In this document: positions 20,388 to 31,366 of the stretch, piece by piece | Layout of the letters: every line of letters begins with the position of its first letter | How positions within the stretch are numbered: position 1 is the stretch's first letter | Origin: Exophiala sp. HKRS030 | Taxonomy: Eukaryota > Ascomycota > Eurotiomycetes > Chaetothyriales > Herpotrichiellaceae | Length of the DNA: 64,000 nucleotides | Assembly: GCA_023897205.1 (NCBI GenBank) | Contig: JAHWDD010000010.1 | Span: forward strand, 248,001-312,000 | Direction of reading: 5' to 3' | The notes under the pieces: generated by a model | The model's database searches: none | Seen by the model: only the letters and a program-made list of their open reading frames with translations | Told to the model about the DNA's origin: nothing | Position numbers and translations under genes: made by a program

Positions 20388-22419
20388 TTAAAGACTAGGA
20401 GGATGAACGGCCCCGTTGTGGGACTGTGAGACGCAAAATGAGTCAAACAGCTGGCCTATACCTTCGACATCGTCGATAGATATGACTTTGGAGACATCTG
20501 ACGGAGTTAGATGCGCTCGAGTCGGTATATAAACAAAACAAAAAAGGGGTGGACATACATTGGTCAGGTCGAACGATGATAGTGGCGCCGGAATCTGGGT
20601 CGATGCCGTATCTTTCGTATGCGTGGCCATGGCCCGAATTATAGCTTTCGTCATCGACAAATGTTTTATGTAGATCTGCATGGTGGTCAGTTCTAGAATC
20701 ATATTGTCCTCAGGGAACATCTCTTGCCTCTCATATTCCATTTGCCAGTGATTGGCCAGAAATAGTCCGGAATCTCCTCCTGTTCCAACTCGACCCGCGC
20801 ACCGCTGAAGACCACGATTGGCTCGATGAGGCTGTCGATGTCCGCTGATGGAGAAGTATATCTCTCGACTGGACCAGTAGGGGACTCAAGGTATTGGGCA
20901 ATCTAAGGGGTAATGTCAGCAAGCTCCAAAGAGGACACTGTTGACGAATTTACCTTTCTCAACCTCGCGAGAGTGTCAGCCTGCCCAATCTTGCCGGCGA
21001 AGAATATCACCCGCCATCGACCGTCTGCCTTCAGCGCTTGAACCAATGGCATCGCTTTTGCATCGCAAAATCTCACGACTTGCGCGTTCGGGAACCTCAT
21101 ACCGACAACTATGTTCTCGGCCAGGCTCTGCCGACTTCCGGCAGCAGACGTGATGCTGGAGTCCTCGTATTTGGCAGTCAATCCTGCAGTGTATCGGCCA
21201 GATTTGATAAAGGCTTGTCGGAATTGCTCCGGTGTCATCTTGCTATCCTGACCGGCTTCCTTCAAGGCGAACAGCTTGGTGAACCACCTATCGAAATCAA
21301 TCAGGTCGGCGGCCGTTTTGCCGCGTTCGAGATTGTACGTCTTCAGCAACTCTGGGGTGGCCTTGCCTTCCAAGATCATGCTCAGCTTCCAGCCGATATT
21401 GTATCCGTCCTGTAAACTGACATTCATCCCTTGACCGGCCTTGGGTGAATGTGTGTGGAAAGCGTCACCGGTCAGAAAGACCCGATTGTCCTTGGTGAAG
21501 TGGTCCGCCAGTCGCTGACCTATGCAGTAGCATGACCACCAATACGTCTCTGGGAATTCCATCGAGAACGGGTGGAAGACTTGTTGTGCTTTCCTGTGTA
21601 GATCTTCGAGAGTGACTTCTTTGACGTTCGTACCGGCCGGGAATTCAATGTAGAAGCGCACCAATGACCCTCCTTCTCTTGGGATGACGAGAATCATGCC
21701 AGAGTCTGAATGGACGGTCGACTTGCGTCTGATGTCTGGAAAATCGGTTCGGGGATAGATGTCCATGACCCCCCAGACCGCATCTGTCGTATCGCCTATC
21801 ATTTGATAGCCGAGAGATCTGCGTACCATGCTGTGGGCGCCATCACATCCCTGTATCTAACTGTTAGGCAGAGAAGCCATGAGCCTAGCTCAGAAATACT
21901 AACCAGGACATATTTCGCTTTGAAAACCTCTTCCTTGCCGTCTTTCTCTGCCACCACCGTGGTGCAATATGAATCAGGATCCTTTGCTAAACTTGAATCC
22001 ACCTCTACACTCTTGACAGTGTATCCATAGTCTACCTCTTGGCCATGCGCTTTCCGCATGGCTTCAAGTAGAAACCCGTTAATTCTCGCTTGGTTGAGGA
22101 TGAGGTGTGGCTGATGACTGAGGCCAGGTTGGGTATCAGCCGTCCGTCCTTTGCGATGAAGCCCACCCTTTCCGTCCGGAGACCAGAATGCTATCTCAAG
22201 CACATGGTATGCATCCCGGAGAAGCTTCTCTGCAATACCGAAACTTTCAAAAACCTCGACAGTTCGACATTGTACCCCGTCGGCTTGACCCATCGTCATG
22301 GGCCCTGACCGTCGTTCTAGTATCTTGACAGACTTGATACCAGAGATGGACAACCATAATGCCGCACAGAGACCAGCAGAGCCGGACCCGCAGATGAGTA
22401 CGTCAACATTCTCAGCCAT
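20388..22419 (-). CDS. FAD-dependent aromatic hydroxylase, phenol 2-monooxygenase-like
   Basis: Five exons (22419-21904, 21850-20954, 20902-20728, 20675-20559, 20497-20388) give 604 residues. The FAD-binding Rossmann motif GSGSAGL starts near residue 11, the DG motif is CDGAHSMVR at the exon 1/2 junction, and the GD motif is LTGDAFHTHSPKAGQGMN. The last three exons code for the thioredoxin-like C-terminal domain of phenol hydroxylases, including TFVDDESYNSGHGHAY and YGIDP and ending in DQYV at the exon 4/5 junction. The enzyme is expected to hydroxylate a phenolic ring with NADPH and oxygen; the substrate is unknown. Intron 3 needs a GC donor (see separate entry). It overlaps the 3' region of LAS21 at transcript level and is divergent from RRP43. 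The family is clear; annotation as phenol 2-monooxygenase is generic. Confidence 0.92.
20676..20727 (-). other. Probable GC-AG intron in the hydroxylase gene
   Basis: A 52 bp intron with donor AG|GCAAGA and acceptor ATGCAG, with a CTGAC branch site 17-21 bases before the acceptor. Splicing it keeps phase 1 and rebuilds WNMRDLHKTFVDDE; reading through meets a TGA. The only GT nearby (GTTCCC, 12 bases further in) is a poor donor but would also keep frame, so it is the alternative. Confidence 0.65.
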
Positions 22420-23271
22420 ACTGTGTATAATATACTTCAGTCGCCCCTGACCACCGACGCTGGTGTTATTTCGAACAAGCCGTGAACTGGATCGCACTGG
22501 ACCTATGCAATATTTATACTAGGATATTTCGGCTATGGACTCCAGCGAGCACCCGAGTTGCCTCGATTCAACACAGGACTCAAAGATCGGGACTTGCTGA
22601 CGGCACAGTTGTCTGCCTCGTCGCCAACGACTTGAATAGTGCCGAGCTCCGTCACTGGACGGTGATTGGTGAACCCCAGCTTACTTCTCGCACCAAACGC
22701 TTTCCATCATCCGGGACGATTCCGGGGATCACAACGAATTGACAAGATGTCCAATGAGGAGCTTCTCTAGGCCGGGATGGTCCCGGGCAGGACTTGTGCA
22801 GTGGGATTTGTCTGTCCTATGGGACTGTACTTTACTCTGAATGGTAGTTGGATCTTCTCACCAGCAGCTGACCTTATCTGCCTTCTTGACGCGTAGAATA
22901 TGGCAAAATAGTACCCCGGCGAAAACCTGATGACGTATAAGTTAATAGCATCACGTTGTGCAATACGAGTGCTCTTAGTAGAAATAGATACCTCATGCTC
23001 ATGTAATCTATGTGAGTACGAGTACGAGTACGAGGACTGGGGATGTAGATGAATGACCCTCGGAACGCACCCGGACGCCAAGACTCACTCACCACCTGCG
23101 TGAATTGCCGGCAGAATATTTTCATGTGCGATAATGCGACAACTCACGGAGTATGGCACAAGGACTCGCGTTTTGTGATCGCTACCCCAAGAACACATAT
23201 CATCTACGATACAGCGACCAAGCCTCATACCAATCATGACGTGAGCGAATACTGATTCTCGCCTGGCAAAT
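22420..23271. promoter_or_regulatory. Divergent intergenic region, hydroxylase / RRP43
   Basis: No gene is supported. It contains a short GAGTAC tandem (23014-23034, three and a half units) and an ACGGAGTA element (23146-23153). Confidence 0.45.
23014..23034. repeat. (GAGTAC)3.5 short tandem repeat
   Basis: Three and a half hexamer units in the spacer between the hydroxylase and RRP43 genes. Confidence 0.9.
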
Positions 23272-24363
23272 ATGCCTTCCGCAACCCTTCCACCGAGTTC
23301 TCTAGCCTCCATACCTCCCTCAGCGATGCCATTGATCTCACCCAATGCCCTCCTCCACGCGCATTTGAAACAGAATCCTCCCAAACGTCCCTCAAATCGG
23401 GCACCTTCAGAACCTCGACCTGTTCAGCTCAATGTAGGCTCACTCGCCCATTGCAATGGATCCTCTTTAATCAAGATCGGAGTCACAACAATCGTATGTG
23501 GTGTGAGGGCCGAGATCCTTCCAGTCAGTGAAATTCCCAATTTCAGAGTAACGAAAACATCCTCGTCATACACCCCATCGGCTTCAGCGGTACAAGACGG
23601 TCACTTTCAAGACAAAGGTCAAGAGGAGGAATACTCTGCTATTCGACTTTACAATCTTGTGGTGCCAAACATTGAATTGGGTACTGGTTGCTCGCCGAAG
23701 CATCCCGCTAATGCTCCTCCTTCTGTGGAGGCTCAGTCCATATCACAACGTCTGCTGTCGACAATGTACTCCTCGAAACTAGTCAGAACGACTGATCTTG
23801 AGATCTTATACACTCCACCTACCGAAACCCAAGATATTGAACTCGGAATAACTGGCGATCCGCAGTTGAAAGCCTACTGGACGTTGTACATCGATATGAT
23901 GTGCATCAGTCATGGCGGTTCTATTTTCGATGCAGCATGGCTAGCGATGCATGCAGCTCTCAAGGATGTTAAACTCCCCAAAGCGTGGTGGGACCCCGAT
24001 TGGGAACGGATTCTGTGTTCGGCAGATATTGGAGATGCACGTAGGCTGAATTTGAGAGGCATGCCAGTATCGAGTAGCTTCGGAGTGTTTCTTCCAGAAG
24101 AGCGATTATTGAACGCGAACGACACTGACGATGAGCACTGGATTCTTATGGATATGGACAGTTTCGAGGAGGAAGCTTGTGAGGAAACTGGAGCCGTCAT
24201 CGTAGATGCTAGTGGGAAAGGAAAGGCACTGTCGATAGTGCGTATTGAGAAGAATGGAGGTTCCGCCATTAATGTTGAACATCTCACCAAAATCGTTGGG
24301 TTTGCTGAAAGAAGATGGAACCAATGGAAAGATGTCCTAGATAGTACCCTGGTTGACACATGA
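23272..24363 (+). CDS. RRP43: Exosome core subunit Rrp43 (RNase PH-like)
   Basis: A single-exon gene of 363 residues. The first RNase PH-fold half shows the typical opening RPVQLNVGSLAHCNGSSLIK and VRAEI, then VVPNIEL and SISQRLLSTM; the second half has YWTLYIDMMCISHGGSIFD and a late EHLTKIVGFAERR helix. Rrp43 is one of six catalytically inactive RNase PH-like subunits of the nuclear and cytoplasmic exosome ring. The insert between residues 90 and 120 (TSSSYTPSASAVQDG) is a low-complexity fungal extension. The upstream base run AAATATG gives a plain A-rich start context. Identification as Rrp43 rather than Rrp42 or Rrp45 rests on overall order of motifs and is fairly sure. Confidence 0.88.
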   Translation: MPSATLPPSSLASIPPSAMPLISPNALLHAHLKQNPPKRPSNRAPSEPRPVQLNVGSLAHCNGSSLIKIGVTTIVCGVRAEILPVSEIPNFRVTKTSSSYTPSASAVQDGHFQDKGQEEEYSAIRLYNLVVPNIELGTGCSPKHPANAPPSVEAQSISQRLLSTMYSSKLVRTTDLEILYTPPTETQDIELGITGDPQLKAYWTLYIDMMCISHGGSIFDAAWLAMHAALKDVKLPKAWWDPDWERILCSADIGDARRLNLRGMPVSSSFGVFLPEERLLNANDTDDEHWILMDMDSFEEEACEETGAVIVDASGKGKALSIVRIEKNGGSAINVEHLTKIVGFAERRWNQWKDVLDSTLVDT

Positions 24364-24975
24364 GCAGGAGCTCTCTACACTTTTATGCTTCGATGGCAGT
24401 AATGACGAAACAAGTTTTCGAGATGATGGCCATGGATCTACGACATGCTAAAGGAGTGGCTGCATGAGGAAGCATCACCAACAAGGCCACATATCACGAC
24501 CGCGATGTCGGCTGAAACTTTGATGAACGCTGGACGATGCATTCCACGAAGCGACCAAATTTATCAATGGTGCTGCCATTGCCGTTGCCGTCGCCATCTG
24601 ATGCAACGATAGAGCCTCCTAGCATTCAAGGACGATGACCGTCAGCGATGCCCAAGACAATGACCTTTCATGGCTGACTGTTGCGCCTGCTTGTGAGTCT
24701 TCAATCCGATAGCAATAGGGGGTTGGCATTCTCCTGTTATGTCGGTGACATCTGTGGTTGAAGTACGACCACATACCAATACCAGTGTTTACGAACTATG
24801 CAATACGTTTGACCATCTGTGTATAATAGGCCACAACAACATCCTGGACAGGAGTGGTCTATTCATTTCTACCTGGGCTTCATTATTCATCTGGACGCTC
24901 TTCAAATCCAAGCAGACCATGCTGTGAGTTTTGGACTTGTTCGCCCTTTGTACAATACGACAATGAGAATGGCAT
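24364..24975. other. Intergenic region between convergent genes
   Basis: Holds the 3' ends of RRP43 and the methyltransferase gene. No coding potential, RNA gene or repeat is evident. Confidence 0.5.
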
Positions 24976-26813
24976 CTACAACCGACTACCCTCAGCCCTT
25001 GCAACCGCAGCACCTCCGATTTCTGCCTGGTCAGCATTCCAAAGCCATTCCTTAATTGACTTGAACAGGACGTGGGAGAATGCTGGAGGGACTGCGTTTC
25101 CAATCTGCTTCCTCCACCGCGTCACAGCCCTGCCATGCAATTGGAACGTCGGTGGAAAGGTCTGTAAGGCGGCTAACTCGGTCACAGTGTATTTGCGCCA
25201 CCCGTCTGGGTGGTAGTTATTGCTTCCGCCATTCGTCGTCACAGTACCAGCAAGTCCATTCCAAGGCAAGGGACGCTTTCGTGCTGGAAAGTCATTCACA
25301 GGACCCAAGTGCTGGTCAGGCGGCAACGTGATGTTTCCAATAGCCCCATAAATGCTGGGTCTCGGTTTTAAACCAGGCCCATCATGAGTTGGTTCAGGGA
25401 AAGGAGGTAACGATTCGCCAGGACTAGACGAGCACGTTAGCAATGAACTCATCAGCCAGCAAATTTGGTTTCGACGTACCCTGCAGCAATAAGGATGAGT
25501 CTCGTCCTTGATTGTGCTACTCCGTAGTTGACCATCTCGACAGATCTCCACACAACGCTATATCCCAATATCTTGAATGTTTTGAGCAGCCACCGGAACC
25601 ACATCATGTGTTTGTTGTTGAGAAGCCCGTCTGTCTCCTCAAGAGTCACCATCCGAGGCTTGAAGGCTTCGAGGAGGTCCCGGACTGTAATGAATGTCGC
25701 TTCATTCAGCTCGTTCATCATCTGATTTGGCGTTGTGTTTGCCGGAGAAAATGGTTGGCATGGCGGGCTCATATGTGCAATGTCGATCAGCGTCGGTCTC
25801 CCTGTCTCAGACGTATATGAATTGCTGAGTCTTAGGAACTCGGTGACCCCCATGTTGAATATCATCGTCCCATATCGGGCAAAGTTTTCTGCATAGGTCT
25901 TCACCGCAGGACAATCATGGTCGAGAGCAAAAAGGGGCGACAGACCTGCGTCAACCGCGCCCTGAGACGCCCCGCCAGCACCACTGAAGAAGTCGGCAAA
26001 GACGTAACTGTTGGGATTTGCTCTTGCTGGTCCAATCTGTCGCCTTCCTCGGAATGCTTCACGAATTTCACAGGCTTTTGCTCGAAGAGAGGGCCAAGGG
26101 CCAAGAGTGATCTCAACGTCATCAGCCTCCTCTGGACTGATTACCTGGAGAATTCCGCTTTTCTGTCTGTTGAGGCGGCCGCTGTCTTCTCTCACACCTG
26201 CTGAGACAGCTCTTCTGTATCGACAAAAGAAATAGTCGCCATTGGAGTTGTTGAGGTACTCTCTGATGACACTTTCCGGCAAATTCGTGAAGAGGATATT
26301 GCAGAAGCTGTTGATCTCTTGAGGACCACGCCGAACTTCGAGACCTCGTTCTCTACCTTGTGCATCTAGCTGTGTCAACCAAAGCAGTTCTCCACCCTCT
26401 TCAGAGATTACCATCTCGCTTTTGATGTCATTGTTTGGCAGCACTAGGCGTCTCCCATACATGCAAATCAGGCGATTGTTGACGACACCAAGTGACGTTA
26501 TCCTCATGAAGCTGTCATCGCGGAGCTGAACATTCCAGGAACAAAATCCAACATCCTGGAGTTTGATGTCCCTATCCACTATCAGAACCTTTTCGACATC
26601 ATCGCCGTCATCTTCTATCATGTACGGATTCTCTTCTGTGTCACCGGCCACTCTCGATCCTGCGCTACCATCAGGCTCATCTTCGGTGAGATCAACCATT
26701 TCTCGAGACACTGTTGGTGTTGCTGCCTCCTTATTGTTTTTTTCTTCACTGAGCATCCGGAGCTCGAGAATGCCCCTATACACCTCGACCTGATACGCAG
26801 GAGGATATGCCAT
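24976..26813 (-). CDS. C-5 cytosine DNA methyltransferase, RID/Masc1 type
   Basis: Two exons, 26813-25480 and 25423-24976, separated by a 56 bp intron (GTACGT to GTCTAG), give 593 residues from the first ATG. Motif I is FADFFSGAGGASQGA (near 270), motif IV SPPCQPFSPA with the catalytic Cys (near 348), motif VI reads LEET instead of the usual ENV, motif VIII is GVAQSRTRLIL, motif IX YTVTELAALQTFP and motif X IGNAVPPAF. A BAH-like region precedes the catalytic domain. Replacement of ENV by EET/EQT is, to my knowledge, a mark of the Masc1/RID group of fungal enzymes needed for premeiotic silencing (MIP/RIP) or sexual development. The frame remains open 5' of the ATG to about 27044 with protein-like sequence (RYRQRYNSSARPRSYL), so a further 5' exon is likely and the start is unsure. 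Confidence 0.9.
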
Positions 26814-28264
26814 CTGGCCGCTAGCCAAGATTTCAATATATTTGTGTTTGCGTGATGATGTTGAATGAGGAAAGTTTGAGTTGTCCACTTGTTCAGAATG
26901 TTCAACTGCTGAGCTAATGCTGAGGACTGGCAGATGATCGATGAGCCTTTGCCTGTTCAGATAATCTGCGTGTGCAGACAAGTAAGAGCGAGGTCTGGCA
27001 CTTGAGTTGTATCGTTGTCTGTACCTAGTTCTGAAAGCCTGCTTCTATTTCCTGCCAAAGTTTGGATGATGAGGGAGTAGTTCTTGGGCGCTCGACATAG
27101 ACGGGAAACACGTTCAAGTCATTTGTCTTCATCAACCAGAGAAGGAAAGGGGGATTCTGGTAATACGACAGTCTTGTGATGCTGAAAATATGAACCAACG
27201 AGGACAGCAAACACTCTTGAAGCATGAGGCACGCAGAGAGCGATCAAAACGTCTGGAAGGCCAACGACTAGGGACAATGGCAAGGAAAAGTCCTGGCGGA
27301 ACCTTACCACAATGATCTACATGTGTGAGGAGTGATGGGCCTTATTGACAAAGCAAAATCTGATGTGAACCAGAAGAAGCCTACGCATTGTTACGATAGT
27401 ACACGGATAGCAATACCCTACAGTATATACTTGCGTTGGGCACAGTAACCTCTGATACGAGGAAAGCACACAACACGAAGCAGCATCCGACACTGGTGGT
27501 GACTAAAGATGTACAAGTCTCCAGGTTCTTGACGCCACTGACTTCTCCAGCACATTGTTCAAGCTCAAGGTATGCTGTACAAAGAAGAACAAGTATTGAT
27601 TGTGTCCTTTGTAAGAGGGAAATGGCATTTGCTGTGGAAGATGAGCCTGCATCTCCGGGCCAAGGTACACAAAGCAAGCAAGGCACATGGAAATCTTTCA
27701 CAGCAAGCATATGCCATAAGTACATTGCATACCAAGGTTCTTTGCAGGCCTAGCGATGCATTGATATATTGTTGGTGTGCAAGGCTGAAGCTTCCCCTTT
27801 GATCGGAAATACAATGATCCGACTTCCCTCGGTATACCTTCCTTAGATTGTCATAGACGGGTGAAGACGCCGATAAGCGATAGCAAATGGTGGGGCTACC
27901 GATTTTCGTCTGGGTGTTTTGACAGAAAATTCTCGCCAACCACTGACAAGGAGAGAATTGCGGATAATCAACCACAATGCACTCCGTCGTCGTCTGGTCG
28001 CCGGCACCGCTCCAGAAAATCGCCCCAGTGCAGTTTCGTGAACTTGCCTTCCTCTAATCTTTTCACCATGATGTGTCTACGGCTCCCCGAGACCATATAC
28101 ACCAGCCGATCACAGCATCTCTCGCCGAAAAGCCTCTGCGCTTCCTCTTAGACGACCCTCCTTTACGATCCGAAGTGCACCGAGTCTCGAGTCCTCAGAC
28201 TAGCGGGATAGTGTCGTTGCGGGTGCTGTTTGCAATCAGTTCTACGATTCGTTTTACATCTTGA
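26814..28264. promoter_or_regulatory. Divergent region, methyltransferase 5' end / ADE4 leader
   Basis: 26814-27044 is probably coding sequence of the methyltransferase whose first exon I could not place. The rest has no convincing gene: frames of 60-140 codons here lack any family motif. The ADE4 transcript leader probably lies at its right end, where an ATG at 28068 opens a 28-codon upstream frame. Confidence 0.4.
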
Positions 28265-28265
28265 C

Positions 28266-28274
28266 ATGCCATAA
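28266..28274 (+). promoter_or_regulatory. Two-codon upstream ORF at the end of ADE4 leader exon
   Basis: ATG CCA TAA, with the stop codon directly followed by a GTATGT donor. If transcription starts upstream, this Met-Pro-stop frame would be translated before the ADE4 start and could attenuate it. The sequence is certain; the function is inference. Confidence 0.3.
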
Positions 28275-28456
28275 GTATGTTGCCTGATTCCTATCCTCTC
28301 CCTGCTACTCGCCTGTGGGATGATTCCACTTTATTTTTTTAGATGTTAGACTACTGAACATTTTTGTTGAATAACCACTTCGGACTGATCGGGCATATGC
28401 GGCGCACGTGGACATCTTGATTTTGAGTCGTTAGGACAGAACTAACGGTGCAATAG
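28275..28456 (+). other. Probable 5' UTR intron of ADE4
   Basis: A 182 bp candidate intron with donor GTATGT at 28275, a consensus ACTAAC branch (28441-28446) and acceptor AATAG ending at 28456, 21 bases before the ADE4 ATG. All three signals are strong fungal consensus. It is not needed for the reading frame, so it would lie wholly in the leader. Confidence 0.6.
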
Positions 28457-28477
28457 TTGTCTTTACATCCCTTCAAC

Positions 28478-30271
28478 ATGTGTGGCATTCTCGCTTTAAT
28501 ACTCGCCAATTCGGCATCGACATCTGCAGCTATCGACTTACACGAAGCCCTGTACCTCCTCCAACACCGTGGTCAAGATGCCTGTGGTATCGCCACCTGC
28601 GCATCGGGTGGAAGAATATATCAGTGCAAGGGGAACGGAATGGCGGCAAAGGTCTTCCATGATGGCTCAAGAGTTATTGACCTCCCTGGCTTTATGGGCC
28701 TAGGTCACCTGAGATACCCTACGGCTGGAAGCAGCGCAAATGCAGAAGCTCAGCCTTTCTATGTCAACAGCCCGTACGGCCTCTGTCTGGCACACAACGG
28801 CAATCTCATTAATGCCCCGGAGCTGAAAAGATACCTCGACAGGGAGGCTCACCGACACATCAACACTGACAGCGACAGCGAGTTGATGTTGAACATTTTC
28901 GCTAATGAACTTAATGAGACGGGAAAGGCACGAGTGAATGATGACGACGTTTTTGCGGCCTTGAGCAGAATGTATGACAAATGTCAGGGAGGTTGGGCGT
29001 GTACGGCCATGATCGCAGGCTATGGGCTGATCGGCTTCCGTGACTCTTATGGCATTCGACCGTTGGTGCTTGGATCGAGAGACTCGGTGGATGGTCATGG
29101 AAAAGACTACATGATGGCTTCTGAGTCGGTTGCTCTGGCTCAATTGGGATTTGATGTTATCCGGGATATCCTCCCAGGCGAAGCCGTTATCCTCCAGAAG
29201 GGCCACGCGCCTCACTTTCGACAAGTGCAAGAGAGGAGATCATATGCTCCTGACATATTTGAGTATGTGTACTTTGCACGACCCGATTCAGTCATGGACG
29301 GTATCAGTGTACATCGCAGTCGACAACACATGGGATCCCGACTTGCCGAGGAGGTCAGAAGAGTGCTTAGTCCTCAAGATCTGGCTGACATTGATGTGGT
29401 CATCCCCATTCCCGAGACATCAGTCACTTCAGCAGCTGTGGTGGCGAAAGCGTTGGACAAGGAATACTGTCAAGGATTTGTCAAGAACAGATATGTTTTC
29501 CGGACCTTCATTATGCCCGAGCAGAAAGCAAGGCAAAAAGGAGTGAGGCGCAAATTGAACGCGATGGCCATGGAGTTCAAGGACCGCAATGTTCTTCTAG
29601 TGGACGACAGTATTGTGCGAGGTACAACGAGTCGAGAAATTGTAACCATGGCACGAGAAGCAGGCGCCAAAAAGGTCCACTTCGCCAGTTGTGCACCACC
29701 CATCACCCACGCCCACATCTACGGGATCGATTTGGCATCACCATTCGAGTTGGTTGCACACAACCATCACGGGACCGAGGCAATTGCCAAGCACATTGGT
29801 GCAGACAGTGTCATTTTCCAGACGTTGGACGACCTGAAAGCTGCATGCGTGGACGCGGCGAGAGAAGCTCACAGCCAAGATGCGCCCAATGATTTTGAGG
29901 TGGGCGTCTTCTGTGGCTCTTACATTACTCCAGTTAACCAAAGTTATTTCGATCATCTGGAGAGAGTGCGCGGCCAGACTCGGCGCCTTAAAGTCATGGA
30001 TGAGGCGCGACGGGCTGTTGCACAAGGCGTGGCAGGAGAGGATCAAATCAACATGGCCGCCAATGGAGCTGTCATCACAGAACGAGGCAAGGTAGTGCCA
30101 GCAGCAAACGGCGAGGCGCGGAGATCGTCCGTTCATGTCAATGGATCTGATGCCTTCGGTCACGACGCGGCAGCGGAAACGGCACCAGCACCATCACAGG
30201 AGGACGAAAGTCCGAGTGTTCGGGATCGGATGGATATCAGCCTGCACAATCTAGGAGATTTCCCTGGTTGA
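28478..30271 (+). CDS. ADE4: Amidophosphoribosyltransferase (purine step 1)
   Basis: A single coding exon of 597 residues; the ATG at 28478 is chosen because Cys must follow Met (MCGILALIL) to become the N-terminal nucleophile of the class II glutamine amidotransferase domain. Further markers are [25 protein letters not shown] and DSDSELML, then RDSYGIRPL and SESVAL. The phosphoribosyltransferase half contains [11 protein letters not shown] and the PRPP loop [13 protein letters not shown] (near 372-384), then [16 protein letters not shown]. The enzyme converts PRPP and glutamine to phosphoribosylamine, the committed and feedback-regulated step of purine synthesis in the cytosol. A fungal C-terminal tail of about 80 residues, rich in Ala, Glu and Ser, follows the core. 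A leader intron and short upstream frames may regulate expression. Confidence 0.97.
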   Translation: MCGILALILANSASTSAAIDLHEALYLLQHRGQDACGIATCASGGRIYQCKGNGMAAKVFHDGSRVIDLPGFMGLGHLRYPTAGSSANAEAQPFYVNSPYGLCLAHNGNLINAPELKRYLDREAHRHINTDSDSELMLNIFANELNETGKARVNDDDVFAALSRMYDKCQGGWACTAMIAGYGLIGFRDSYGIRPLVLGSRDSVDGHGKDYMMASESVALAQLGFDVIRDILPGEAVILQKGHAPHFRQVQERRSYAPDIFEYVYFARPDSVMDGISVHRSRQHMGSRLAEEVRRVLSPQDLADIDVVIPIPETSVTSAAVVAKALDKEYCQGFVKNRYVFRTFIMPEQKARQKGVRRKLNAMAMEFKDRNVLLVDDSIVRGTTSREIVTMAREAGAKKVHFASCAPPITHAHIYGIDLASPFELVAHNHHGTEAIAKHIGADSVIFQTLDDLKAACVDAAREAHSQDAPNDFEVGVFCGSYITPVNQSYFDHLERVRGQTRRLKVMDEARRAVAQGVAGEDQINMAANGAVITERGKVVPAANGEARRSSVHVNGSDAFGHDAAAETAPAPSQEDESPSVRDRMDISLHNLGDFPG

Positions 30272-30751
30272 TATTGCAAATAGGCCTCTGGAGTTGGGAG
30301 TATTCTGAACCTATTGCATGATGGAATTGCATGAGGGAGGTTTTCCTGTTTGATTTTGTTCTCTGTACCTTGTACCAGTGACCCAGGCAGAGCTAGCAAC
30401 ATGACAGGACTGCTGACAATGCAGAAGAAAGTGATGCTCTTCGTCTGACCATGCTGTCAGCGACCCAGCGCCATGGATAGAAGATCATTGCCATGCAGAT
30501 GCCAGCGCTTCCAAATCGTTCGACAGCCGCTGCCATTGCAGGTGGTACGAATGACCATTGTTCTTGCTGTTGTTGACCTCCTATTGTCCCTTCCTCGCAA
30601 CTCATATTTGGGCTTGGTGTGCTTGTTCCGATCTTGTGAACTCCCAAACTTCCTTCTTATATATCAAGCCGCCTCAGCAGACGCCCAGTCTCTACAATTC
30701 TGGATCTCGGACCTTCTCACCTGCTCCTTCTGTGTCTCCTGTATTGCCAAC
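30272..30751 (+). promoter_or_regulatory. Spacer and leader before the But2-like gene
   Basis: The frame of the downstream gene is open from 30473, but the upstream 93 codons lack conserved sequence and would bury the signal peptide, so they are treated as leader. Nothing else is visible. Confidence 0.45.
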
Positions 30752-31366
30752 ATGCATCTCGTTCTCATCCTGATTGCGAGCTTGCTCCGGGGCATTGTTG
30801 CTCTGCCAGCCCTTGACACCGCTGCCATCAGCCGAGATGTAGACTCGAGCTTGACATGTCCTGAGCTCTTACCAGCTATTCCTGGCTTTGATTATCCTCA
30901 CCTGATGATCCCGATCTCATCAAGCCATCCCAATATCGCGTATCCGAATACACTCACACCAAATATCAGCGCCAATGACATGTCTGTTGTCTTCAACTTC
31001 GACGTCCCAGAAGAGCGTTCAGGACAGATGTGCACATGGCAATTTCTCTTCCCTCAACAGAATCAACTTAGCACGTCATACTTCAAATTGATCGGATTTG
31101 GCACGTTCCATTTCTCTCTTTCAGCACTCGGGAACGGGGCGATTGCCGGTACCACCACGTTCAACAACCAACCGCTTCAAGCAAATCCACACGGTTTTCC
31201 ATGTTCAGTGAGCATGCAGCCAGGCAATGCCTACACCGTCGGCTCGTCGCTTTGTGTACCGGGCCTGATTAGCTTGACCATGAGCAGCACGGACAGTCAC
31301 CTGGAGTGGTTCGAAGATTACAACCCATGTCCGATAGGTCTTTATATGACTTATTCTCCAGCCTAG
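30752..31366 (+). CDS. Small secreted protein with But2 C-terminal-type domain
   Basis: A 204-residue protein starting at the ATG that opens a clear signal peptide (MHLVLILIASLLRGIVALP). After a short linker the body matches the But2/'ubiquitin 3 binding protein' C-terminal fold common in secreted fungal proteins: HLMIPISSSHPN, VVFNFDVPEE, CTWQFLFP, the middle strand YFKLIGFG, and the end signature YNPCPIGLYMTY. The domain's function is unknown, although it is named after fission-yeast But2. Cysteines (four in the mature part) could form disulphides. A longer start at 30473 is possible in frame but unlikely because it adds an unconserved stretch ahead of the signal peptide. It is probably cell-wall or extracellular. 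Confidence 0.8.
   Translation: MHLVLILIASLLRGIVALPALDTAAISRDVDSSLTCPELLPAIPGFDYPHLMIPISSSHPNIAYPNTLTPNISANDMSVVFNFDVPEERSGQMCTWQFLFPQQNQLSTSYFKLIGFGTFHFSLSALGNGAIAGTTTFNNQPLQANPHGFPCSVSMQPGNAYTVGSSLCVPGLISLTMSSTDSHLEWFEDYNPCPIGLYMTYSPA

Noticed and set aside
27565..27975. A 136-codon minus-strand frame between the methyltransferase and ADE4
   Set aside because: Random-looking composition with many Cys and Ser; not consistent with a conserved protein.
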